A program made the translations under genes and the position numbers. The notes below the pieces were generated by a model. It had not been told where the DNA came from. It made no database searches and was given only the letters and a program-made list of their open reading frames with translations. A stretch of DNA of 11,535 nt from Jimgerdemannia flammicorona (Eukaryota > Mucoromycota > Endogonomycetes > Endogonales > Endogonaceae), in assembly GCA_003990745.1 (NCBI GenBank), contig RBNI01006267.1:1-11535 (forward strand), read 5' to 3'. Below, in pieces: positions 1-8,387 of this stretch (the first letter of the stretch is position 1; every line of letters begins with the position of its first letter).

Positions 1-1430
1 AAAAAAAAAAACTATATGATACTAGTCTTCAATGTTCAATATCTCAAGTAATATAATAAAAATAATAATGAACTATTCTCAAATCAAACTATGAAACCAC
101 TAGTATCGATTACTATTAATAATTATAAAAAATATAAGTTAAACAAATTCTCAACAAATATAGCTACAAGAACTATCCAGAATATCTTATTAAATAGAAA
201 GATTATCTGATCTATGATACTATATGGGAACTTAGAACAAATCCCCAGAATACTACTGACTTAGTTTAAGAATATAATTCTTCAAATAACTAGTTAAAAT
301 ACTCTAATACATATCTATTATTATTATACTATATATATTACTCCTCCTAAATACTATTAAAAGTACTTCCATAATTATTATAAACAAAATCAAAAACTCA
401 GCTACAATTTCAGTAAAATCAAGACAAAAGAAATACCAACTCTCTAAAAAAATAGTAAAACTAAAAGTCAGCCTATTCTTTCTATATCACTGGTGAGAAA
501 TAAGGTATAAATATTTAAGAAGATTCCTTAGAAGAAATTCTCAAATAATAAATAATATCAGAATCACTTCTAGTATATAGTATTAAATATATATATATAA
601 CTCTTTAATGTATAAATTTAATACATTAGACAACTGAACTATAAGCATACTACTTTCTGAGAAAAAAGAATATTACCAGACTTTTGACCATCTAATTAAT
701 GTAATAATACTAGACCAAATTTAAAGAACTTAATGAGAATGTCAAAAACTAAGAAGGAGAGAGTTGTAAGTATATAACTTCCAAGTTACTGAAATCATAT
801 GTCACTCTCAGAACAAATTTAGAAATCATACATATATAAGATCATAAAGCTGAGTTAACTCAAAGCCATAGAATACAAAATATACAAAAATTGAATCTTA
901 CCAATTAAGATCAAGCATATATATACTGAATATCTGATATATCAAAATAAAGAACTACAATAAACCAAAACAATAATTATAACTCTCAAATATATATCCA
1001 GCTATGACTACTGAAGTTTATAATTATATCTATATTAATATTTAGAATATCATGTCAACTGGACTATAGTACTCTTATCTCTTATAAATATCTATAGCTT
1101 AGTATCTCTCTACTTTATAGAAGGCTGATAGAATACTCTGAATATACTTAGTAAGACTCACTAAATTGGACAAATCTCAAGCTATTACCAGATTAGCTAT
1201 CTTCTGGAAGATATAATTAATCACTACTATAATATAGATATTATTAAAATTTTTCAATATTAGAAGCTTATTATATATAAATACTAAGAAATTTTTTACA
1301 AGTATAGTATCTTTATTCTCTATCTCTAAGTCACTACTACTGAAATAGTTATCATTCTGATCTATAGCTAAATTGACAACATAGTATAAGAACTCAATTA
1401 TAAATATATCAAGTATATTTAAACTATCAC
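1..1430. repeat. RIP-saturated AT-rich DNA, no intact gene
   Basis: This stretch is extremely A+T-rich, dominated by TpA steps and stop codons in all frames, with almost no CpG. That is the pattern left when RIP has converted CpA to TpA on both strands of a repeat. It begins with 11 A residues (1-11), which could be the end of another poly(A) tail cut by the window edge. It lies immediately upstream of the 3' part of a plus-oriented retroelement and may be the more heavily mutated body of the same element, but I cannot align it to the other copy. One minus-strand frame stays open for 101 codons (1482 to 1180, TGA at 1179-1177). No domain is recognisable. Confidence 0.6.
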
Positions 1431-2565
1431 CCTTCTCTACTATCTTACCAGTTATAATAGTTTGGTAGATAATCTTCCGAGTCTACTTTCCATAATTTTT
1501 ACCCCCTCTATCTTGGGTTGGTTTACTATATCTGCTGTAGGACAGTGGGGGGGAGGCAATGGTAATGAGTTGCCCCTTTATCAGTATCAGATCAGTGTCT
1601 TCTCCACTTTTTTATAGTTTTTAGTACCTTTGGCTATATCTGGAGTATATCCATTTTGGTGTGGCACCTTCTTCCTTTTACCATCACTACCAAGGTACTG
1701 TCTTGATATATCATAGGTTATATAGGGAGTCAGCCAACCTTGAGCATCAAGTGCTCAGTATAGGTTATCTGTAGGTTCTTGATGCCTATGGTGGGGCCTT
1801 CTGGCTTTGGCAAGCTTCCTGGTGAGTGTGGTTCTGGCATAAGTGACTGTTTTTTGGATATTGTCAGGATAAGAGGGGAGATGACTGTTACAGATAGGAG
1901 GAAGGGTGATTACAGTGAATCAGTAGGATGTCAGGCTGGGGGTGGTCATTGGGGCTAGGGCAGGTGCTGCTTCAGTGAGGCCTTTTGATTAGTATAGAGC
2001 AGTTAGGTAGTAGGTGTTATTCTTGACTTCTTTTGGCAATTTGGTGGGTGAGGCCCTGGTTGTTGGGGGGGATTGGGGGGCCTAAGGCTACCTATTTCAG
2101 GTATCTTGGCTATACTCAACTAAAACCAGGAGCTGACACAGTAATATGATTGAGGCCTACAGGCTTGAGTAATAGAGTATTGGGGGTCTCCTCCTGCCTC
2201 ATGTATAAGTCCTTTATTCACCTTAACTGAGAGAACTAGGTCCTACCCACTATGATGTACTTTGATGAGAGTTTTTCTTTGCCTATCATTCTCTTTGGGG
2301 TGGCAGAGGCTATTCTATTTGGCTCGGGTTTAGCCTTGTATATATGTTGGGGTCTTGGGCATATGCTTTCAGTTATTAGCATATGGCTGAGTTCCCTCTG
2401 GTGGTAGAGAGAGCATAGTGTGCAGAATGAGATACAGATCAATATAGGCCCTACTGTGTCTGGTATAGTCAAGCTGCTAAACAATAGCTAGCCTAGGTTA
2501 ATGGGGGAGTAGTGCTTGATGGGTGGTGGGGGAGGGTTTTGGCCTATATAGCTAGGTTCCCTTCT

Positions 2566-2571
2566 AATAAA
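2566..2571 (+). promoter_or_regulatory. Polyadenylation signal AATAAA
   Basis: AATAAA lies 14 bases before the 40-base A tract. The same hexamer is conserved at the equivalent place in the other copy (11506-11511). Confidence 0.75.
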
Positions 2572-2581
2572 AATCTGTATC

Positions 2582-2585
<4 letters not shown>

Positions 2586-2625
<40 letters not shown>
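2586..2625 (+). repeat. Poly(A) tail, 40 A
   Basis: This is an uninterrupted run of 40 A directly after the retroposed element. It is absent from the second copy, where the sequence diverges after 11518, so it is a tail added to an RNA and not part of the conserved element. Confidence 0.8.
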
Positions 2626-2628
<3 letters not shown>

Positions 2629-3739
2629 TATCCAAACTACTAATAGATTCTTCCTATACTCAGATGACTATATCCTACAAATACTCTAAGTTATATATAC
2701 TATAAAGAATATCTATAATATAATCTAGTTTGATAATAATGAAGTAGAAGATAATAACTCCTCTAATACTGATATAATCTCCAGTCAAGAATCTCTATTA
2801 ACTCTAATCATTCTGCTAATCTTACTGATAAACTTACAATAGTTTATAACTATTTATGAGATCTATTGAGATAATGACTACTAATATATATAAATATTAA
2901 TCTACATTTAAATCTGACTACTTTAACTATAATAAAAAAATAAAAGAATACAATCTATACCTCTAGACAATCTTTGAGATAGAACTTTCTGAGTATGAGT
3001 AATATGAAGAACAACTGTTAGCTTACTATAACTCTGTAATATATAATACTATAATCTACCAAAGGTATACTGATAGCAAATCTGATAAAAGTGAAGACAA
3101 TATACTCTTTCTCTACCTACTAATATTATATCCAGTATATGAGACAGATAATACTATTCTGTAAGATGATTACTTTATTTTAACCTACTATTATATAAAT
3201 AAATAGAGAGATATAATCCAAGAACTACTCTTCCTAAATGACTACTTTATTAGAGATAATATATATCATCAATAGTAACCTTATTGAAGAGTATTCAGAT
3301 AGTATTTAAATTTATAAATAGCTTTGCAATTATTAATATAGTTAGATCAGCTTAGTACTATATAACTATATTCTAACTCATTAGTCAGTAGATCTCTTGA
3401 TATATCAGTTTATATTTGTACTATATAATTATATTCTAACTTATTAAGTATTAAAATACTGTATCTATATTTAGCCTAGTTCAGATAGCCTCTCATTAAT
3501 ATAAATACTCCCTCTTCCAGACCTCAGAAACTCTGACAAGAATACTGATAAGAATCAGATGAATACTTCTCTACACAGTATCTCTTTATATATTACTTCT
3601 AGTATTAGTCTATAGTAATATTATAAATAATAAATAAACTATTCAATAGCCCATAAACTACTCTTAAGTAAACCTATACTACATTAGATCTTACCTCTAA
3701 CTAGATTCGGAAATTTTCTAATTAGATATTATCTATAGT

Positions 3740-3741
<2 letters not shown>
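2626..3741. repeat. RIP-saturated AT-rich DNA between two retroposon tails
   Basis: This is A+T-rich, TpA-dense, CpG-free sequence lying between a plus-strand poly(A) tail on its left and a minus-strand tail on its right. It is therefore the older DNA into which the two elements were inserted, or part of a third element. One plus-strand frame near 2740-2810 gives a short acidic, Asn/Ser-rich peptide, but stops follow and nothing is recognisable. A 29-bp imperfect direct repeat lies at 3355-3383 and 3418-3446. I see no gene. Confidence 0.5.
3355..3446. repeat. 29-bp direct repeat, two units 63 bp apart
   Basis: The unit GTACTATATAACTATATTCT and the following nine bases (3355-3383) recurs at 3418-3446 with only two differences. 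Both are C in the left unit and T in the right unit, as expected for RIP acting unequally on a short duplication. The sequence between the units does not obviously repeat. Confidence 0.6.
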
Positions 3742-3785
<44 letters not shown>

Positions 3786-3806
3786 TTTTTTTTTTTTTTT
3801 TTTTTT
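3742..3806 (-). repeat. Poly(T) tract = poly(A) tail of a minus-oriented element
   Basis: This tract is 64 T with a single A at 3784. On the minus strand it is a poly(A) run preceded by AATAAA (TTTATT at 3826-3831 on the plus strand) with 19 bases between. That is the same arrangement as the tail at 2586-2625 but in the opposite orientation. It marks the 3' end of an element extending to the right. Confidence 0.65.
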
Positions 3807-5106
3807 AATTACTTAAACTCTGTCATTTATTACTATCTAACAATATAAATACAATACTCTCTCCCACTACCCTATCTATAGTAATATACTAATTTAACTA
3901 TGCTAGTTTTAGTTTCTTAAACTTTCTAAAATAAGAAAATCCAATAAGTTCAAGAAAGGACTTTAGTTAAGATATTAATCCAATCTTGAAATCAATAAGT
4001 ATAGAGGATATACTCTATATAAAATTAATCTTGACCTTAAGAAAATAGTCTTTTAGAATATTTAGAACTTCTAGAAAACTCTTTTAGAACTATATAATAG
4101 TATCTTAATAAAATATCTTCTTATATTAGCTAATCTCACTTATACTACTAAATCTCATCTAATAGTGAGTCACTTATTATTAATATATCCCACCAACCAC
4201 AACTTCAAAAGAGCTATCTAGTAGTTGTCTATCTCACCTCTATATTACTAGACCCTAGTATATCTTTTCTTTATTACTTCTTTAGTATAGTTCAATATAA
4301 TGAGTACCATCTACTACTCTTTATCAGAACTCTCTAAACTATATATATCTACTACTCTCTAGATCAACTATAGATAGCAAGAGGATTGAGTAGTAGGTTG
4401 GGTCAGATATTGTATTTAATATAACATAGAAGAGAGTAATAAAGCAAGGAGTCCAAGTGACTATAAAAAAATAAAAAATAAAAAAAAAACTATAAATAGC
4501 AAATTACTAGAGTATCTCTTAGAGGAGAATTATATCTCTCAGACTCTCTGTATTAAAGATATCTATTTATCACTATATAGCTCAATAGTTCTCTTCAACC
4601 ACCAAGTCTGAAGATAGTACAACCTTTTTAGAAAGTCTATCAGATCTATACTTTATCTATCAACCAGAGTTGTCAAGATCTCTCAACTAATCTGACTCCT
4701 CCTCTCAATCCAAATTCAGTTCTTAGCTATCTTCAATAACCTTTTTACTACCTATACTAAAAAGTCCAGATAATAAGCCAGATACTAGAACTTTGACAAC
4801 TAATAGATATTCAGAATTGATATCTATCTAGCTAGAGAAATATAATACTTTCTCTAACTCTGAAAGATAGCCCCCCATTTTTCCACTTTCTACTCTTACT
4901 ATACCTTGAGTAAAACTAAACTATATATTAATAAAAAGATACTCAGATACCTCACTGCCTCCCCTACAGGAATAATAGTTCTAATAATATATATTTCTAC
5001 TGATCAAACTATTCTTCAGCATTATTGTCTCATACTTATATCAATTGAACTTTACTTCAGAGTGCTTCTCATATTAATTTATTGCTTTCTATAATATACT
5101 CACATT

Positions 5107-5492
5107 TAGTGCTTCCAACAAATTGAATCAAAGGTCCAATTCAATTTGATTCAAATTAAATTGAAGACTAATTTGTTTTGAGGTCCAATTTAAACCCTAT
5201 TTTTCAAAATATAATAACTTGACAAATATATATCTAAATTTAATGATCTTTAACTTGTTAGATTTCTCTTATATGTATATGAGAATATAATAAGCTAAAG
5301 ATTATTGAATTTAGATATATATTTATCAAGTTATTACATTTTGAAAAATAGAGTTTAAATCAGACTCTTAATTTAATTCAAATTTGATTTAATTCAAACT
5401 TAATTCAAATTGAAAAATTCCCAATTTGATTTGATTCAAATGATCCTTAATTTGATTTGATTTGAATTAATTCAATTCATTTGAGAGTACTA
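5107..5492. mobile_element. Fold-back MITE, copy A (hAT-like)
   Basis: This is a 386-bp near-palindrome. The left end reads TAGTGCTTCCAACAAATTGA and the reverse complement of the right end reads TAGTACTCTCAAATGAATTG. The arms continue as paired AT-rich blocks to a centre near 5275, where a TTTAATGATCTTTAACTTGT-type block is mirrored by its complement around 5298-5320. It has the same ends and internal order as the element at 6515-6926. The flanking octamers (CTCACATT left, TCTATGTA right) do not match well, so the target duplication has decayed or the ends are off by a few bases. There is no coding capacity; it would rely on a transposase supplied elsewhere. Confidence 0.75.
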
Positions 5493-6506
5493 TCTATGTA
5501 TATCTGCAATAGAGTTAAGCTTAATAACTATATTATCTACAAAGACCCCAAACCTTTTAGACTATTTCAAAGACTAAAAACCTCACTATCTTATAGTGAA
5601 TTCAGTTCATCAATAGCTTCAATGATAAAGTATAAAGAATAAGAGACAGTAGGTCCCTCTGGAGAATCTCTCTTCTTAATAGAAATATAGCATTATAATA
5701 TCTATTATATAAGATTACTACCCTGCTTCTCTTCAGCAAACTTACTATTGGTATTTAGAATTGGTGAAAAATACCAATTCTCTTCAATATCTTCCTCAGT
5801 AAAACTTGCCAAACTCAGTTATAAGTCTTCTTTTAATTTAGAAAGACTAATCTCTCATCTAGTCCACTAGTCCTCACTCTCTCAATTACTCTATACACTT
5901 ATACCATCTCATCTCTTATCAGCCACTTACTAACAAAGCCCCTTTACTCAACTCTCAGCATCTATTGAGTTACTCTTTACAGCCTTACAATAATCATCTT
6001 AGTGACTAACTTTCTATTTATATCTAGAAGTATAATTAGTTTCTAATTCTTTCAATCCTCCTATCTGCTCTTATTCTTATAGAATAGTATAACCAGACCA
6101 AGGTCCTGTCTACTGATCTATTCTTCAGATATAAGAACAAAGTCACAAAGAGCTATCATCTTTCCCAATACTTCTGGAACTTTTACTACATATTTTTTTC
6201 TAAAAGTCTCAGAGCAATACATTCTTACCAGAAGCTATACTCAGTTTTGTAACTGACAGAATATTTAGAATTTCATCCTTCTAGACTAGTAGAATTAGGT
6301 CCTTAAGACCATTAACCTATAGAGAGTACCAATTCTCTAGAGTGTACTCTATAGTCTTCTTATCAGCACTCTCTTCCTTCTCACTCTACAGATCTTCTTA
6401 CTAATTCCTCAGAGAATCCAAGATCTACTATACCTCTTTTATCAAGATGCTCTTCTTATCCAATACTCTCTCTCTCACTGCTACCTCACCCTCTTTATCT
6501 AGAGAA

Positions 6507-6514
6507 GTCTAGAC
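6507..6514. repeat. Target-site duplication GTCTAGAC, left copy
   Basis: An 8-bp sequence immediately left of the MITE is repeated exactly at 6927-6934 immediately right of it. Eight bases is the hAT-superfamily duplication length. GTCTAGAC also fits the nTnnnnAn preference described for hAT targets and is itself palindromic. Confidence 0.8.
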
Positions 6515-6926
6515 TAGTACTCTCAATAAATTAAATCAAAGATCTAATTCAATTTAATTCAAATTGAATCAAAGGTCTAATTCAATTTAATTCAAATTAA
6601 ATCAAAGGTCTAATTTTATTTGAGATTCAATTCAAATTCTATTTTTGAAATATAATAACTTAATGAAAACATGTTCAAATTTAATAATCTTTAGCTTATT
6701 AGATTTCTTTATATAAAAGAAATCTAATAAGCTAAAGATCATTAAATTTGGACATATTTTTATCAAGTTATTATATTTTGAAAAATAGGTTTGAATTAAA
6801 CTCTCAATTCAATTCAAATTTGATTGTATTTGAACTTTATTTGAATTGAAAAATCCCCAATTCAATTTGATTCAAATGACTCTCAATTTGATTTGATTCA
6901 AATTGATTCAATTTTTGAAAACACTA
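6515..6926. mobile_element. Fold-back MITE, copy B, hAT-type with 8-bp target duplication
   Basis: This is a 412-bp non-autonomous element. Its left end is TAGTACTCTCAATAAATTAA and its right end, reverse-complemented, is TAGTGTTTTCAAAAATTGAA. The ancestral terminus therefore probably began TAGTG, matching the YARNG start common to hAT transposons, with transitions at some ends from RIP. Arms pair along almost the whole length. The centre is AGATTTCTTT-ATATA-AAAGAAATCT at 6701-6725. The element is flanked by identical octamers (6507-6514 and 6927-6934). The surviving perfect duplication suggests that this insertion is younger than the surrounding decayed element, or that the octamers escaped RIP. 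It encodes nothing. A transcript through it would fold into a long hairpin. Confidence 0.88.
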
Positions 6927-6934
6927 GTCTAGAC
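6927..6934. repeat. Target-site duplication GTCTAGAC, right copy
   Basis: This is an exact repeat of 6507-6514, abutting the CACTA right end of the MITE. Confidence 0.8.
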
Positions 6935-7481
6935 AAGTACCTAGAAGGCTGCTCACCCTTCTCAAGTCCCTGCCACTATAATTGAGCTACCATATTCTGA
7001 ACTTGTGCCATCTCCTCCTCTCTCAATACCCTCTTCAACTTCTTTATCTCTATCTGGGCTTATTCTAACCTTCAATTCTTAACAGCCCCCTGGCTCAATA
7101 GATCAGCCCAATCTAGCTACAACCTCTCCAACCAATGAGAAGCCTACCTCACCCTTTGTTACTGCTACATCCCTTGGAACCTACCAGCCTCCCCTCAATA
7201 CACCCTAGCTGCCTCCTTCAACTTCACCCAGCAGACCCCTACAGGAGACTCCTCAAACTTTCAGCCAACAATTTTGAACCCAATGTCCTCTGCCCATGCC
7301 TCCCACAACCCTGGTGCTACCAGCAAAGAGGAATTAAGGCACCAATGTCCAGGCCCATCCCCACTCCTGTGGGGTTCATCTTCTGAAACCTCCCCTTTTT
7401 AGTAATTAGGACGCAGACGTCACGGTACCTGCTCAGATCGAGACTGTGATTATGAATGACTGATTTGCTTCGATGCCTCTC

Positions 7482-7535
7482 TTTTTTTTTTTTTTTTTTT
7501 TTTGGGGGTTTGGTTGTTTTTTTTTTTTTTTTTTT
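7482..7535 (-). repeat. Double poly(T) tract (22 T, GGGGGTTTGGTTG, 19 T)
   Basis: Two T runs (7482-7503 and 7517-7535) are separated by a 13-base G/T spacer. On the minus strand they are A19 then A22, and AATAAA (TTTATT at 7551-7556) lies 15 bases before the first run. This is a third tail-like 3' end, in minus orientation, located just inside the CpG-containing island. It may be the tail of a retroposed minus-strand RNA whose body extends to the right, possibly even the pseudogene ending at 8388. It may also be a simple T-rich stretch with a chance hexamer. Confidence 0.45.
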
Positions 7536-7727
7536 CGGGGTAACGTTGTATTTATTCTTTGATTATTCTCCACGACGCATAGAATCTCAAGCACCATCGT
7601 TATTTCGAAGGTAAGTAAAACCTGCATATACAGGTCTTTTTTTCCTCTTCTCCCACCTTCCACGGACACGCACGCAGAGCTATTCGTGTTCCCATTCTTC
7701 TCCCAAAAGGTAGACACCAGCCACTAG

Positions 7728-7958
7728 ACGGCGGCGCACGAGGAGTTGATGGAGACACTCAGGTCTCTCCAATCGCAAGGGGCCGACGCGCAGCGCGATC
7801 CCTCGACGTTCGACGTCGCACGGATCGTGGTGCCGCACTTCGCCGACGAGGAGCTGTCATTGCCGGAGAGAACGGGCGCGTTGTGAACCGAGCAGTTTAG
7901 GAAGCTGCATGGGGGGGAGGGGGTGGGGGATCGGAAATGGTTCTTTTGGCATGCTTAG
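7728..7958 (+). pseudogene. Relic of a plus-strand exon, unknown protein
   Basis: A GC-rich frame with clear protein character runs from 7728. It contains ATG at 7749-7751 and includes FDVARIVVPHFADEELSLPE (about residues 21-40 counted from that Met), then stops at TGA 7884-7886. The same frame continues past the stop with TEQFRKLH and stays open to TAG 7956-7958. It is also blocked on its left by TAG at 7725-7727. Both internal stops are one C-to-T change from a sense codon (CAG and CGA), as RIP leakage would give. Alternatively the left TAG is the YAG acceptor of an intron whose donor is GTAAGT at about 7612, and TGA 7884 is the true end, making this a last exon. Either way the 5' part of the gene is missing, since the DNA to the left is poly(T) and repeat. 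I do not recognise the family. It is convergent with the minus-strand pseudogene downstream. Confidence 0.45.
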
Positions 7959-8117
7959 GTAATGTCGCAGTTAGCTTATTCGACTTGTATCGTGTACCCA
8001 ATATACCAGCGGCCGAATGTATTGAATATATTGTGCATGTATGAAATCGCTTGAAACAACTGCTACCGTGTTATTCTCCAATTAAAATGGCATTCAAATT
8101 TTTACCTGGTGACAGAG

Positions 8118-8288
8118 ATGGTTATTTTTATTTATGGTGCACTGGATGGTTGCGCAAGATACGCTTGCAACCCTCAAAATCTTGGTGGCAAAGGTGATGG
8201 CGACGCTGACGTTTACGTTTTGTCTCACAGCATTCGCACTCCATCGACCACATCGGACATTGTGCACGATAGGAAGGCCGTCAACTAG
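8118..8288 (+). CDS. Doubtful small ORF, 56 residues
   Basis: ATG at 8118 opens a 56-codon frame ending at TAG 8286-8288. It starts MVIFIYGALDGCARYAC, has a Gly/Asp-rich middle (NLGGKGDGDADVYVLS) and a Ser/Thr-rich end. It has two cysteines near the start and no convincing signal peptide. Overlapping frames on both strands are also open here, so openness alone proves little. It lies in the roughly 430-base gap between the 7728-7958 relic and the 3' end of the minus-strand pseudogene, and could simply be part of their untranslated sequence. It resembles no family I know. Confidence 0.15.
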   Translation: MVIFIYGALDGCARYACNPQNLGGKGDGDADVYVLSHSIRTPSTTSDIVHDRKAVN

Positions 8289-8387
8289 TTACGTTTATAT
8301 TCTTCATTGTACTTCAAAACCGAAATAGCATTAATTTATATAATGTGGCCTATCTCAACTACTACTACATATAACATACGTATGCAT

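Larger units (their letters stand above)
1431..2625 (+). mobile_element. Retroposed element copy 1, 3' part with poly(A) tail (LINE-like)
   Basis: This segment is collinear with 10371-11518 over about 1.15 kb with almost no net length difference. In a 59-base sample starting at 1802 (10741 in the other copy) I counted 14 differences, 13 of them transitions, which fits RIP. It ends with a canonical polyadenylation layout: AATAAA at 2566-2571, 14 bases, then 40 A residues (2586-2625). This marks the 3' end of a plus-sense transcript that was copied back into the genome. Fungal LINEs of the Tad1 type end in this way, but no reverse transcriptase motif is readable, so the LINE assignment is inference. 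The plus strand is rich in G and T. Short open frames on both strands are interrupted in at least one copy, so this is probably untranslated 3' sequence. The 5' limit of the element is not visible. Confidence 0.7.
3807..7390 (-). mobile_element. Decayed minus-oriented retroelement body (probable), carrying two nested MITEs
   Basis: The left edge is a poly(A)-type 3' end on the minus strand (AATAAA at 3831-3826, then the tract at 3806-3742). From there to about 7390 the minus strand is consistently richer in purines than the plus strand, as expected of a transcribed, coding strand. Minus-strand frames show short protein-like stretches separated mainly by TAG, TAA and TGA that would read CAG, CAA, CGA or TGG before RIP. 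Examples are a Lys/Glu/Leu-rich, coiled-coil-like stretch near 7060-6940, an acidic stretch near 5815-5705, and a frame with few stops at about 4080-3820. However, stop density overall is close to what this base composition gives by chance, so coding is suspected and not shown. The least mutated part is 6940-7390, which is C-rich on the plus strand. No reverse transcriptase, integrase or zinc-knuckle motif is legible. The right limit is set by the change in composition near 7400 and is approximate. Confidence 0.35.

Noticed and set aside
4465..4490. A-rich tract as another plus-strand poly(A) tail
   Set aside because: It is interrupted by T, has no AATAAA placed before it in the right register, and lies inside the presumed minus-oriented element.
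4906..5094. Plus-strand 62-codon frame with a hydrophobic Ile/Leu/Tyr-rich C-terminal part
   Set aside because: The hydrophobicity follows from AT-rich codons (ATA, TTA, TAT). It is isolated, next to the MITE, with no support for a real membrane protein.
6506..6940. 15-bp direct repeat with one mismatch (AGTCTAGACTAGTAC / AGTCTAGACAAGTAC) as a longer target duplication
   Set aside because: Comparison of all four MITE ends shows that TAGTAC on the left belongs to the element terminus. The true duplication is the exact 8-mer GTCTAGAC.
7135..7386. Plus-strand 83-codon frame, Pro/Leu/Ser-rich
   Set aside because: The segment is C-rich and stop-poor in several frames, and the peptide is low-complexity. 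The minus strand fits a decayed element better, so I treat this as a shadow.
7416..7423. GACGTCAC, similar to a CRE/ATF site
   Set aside because: A single near-match with no intact gene positioned for it to regulate; expected by chance in CpG-containing DNA.
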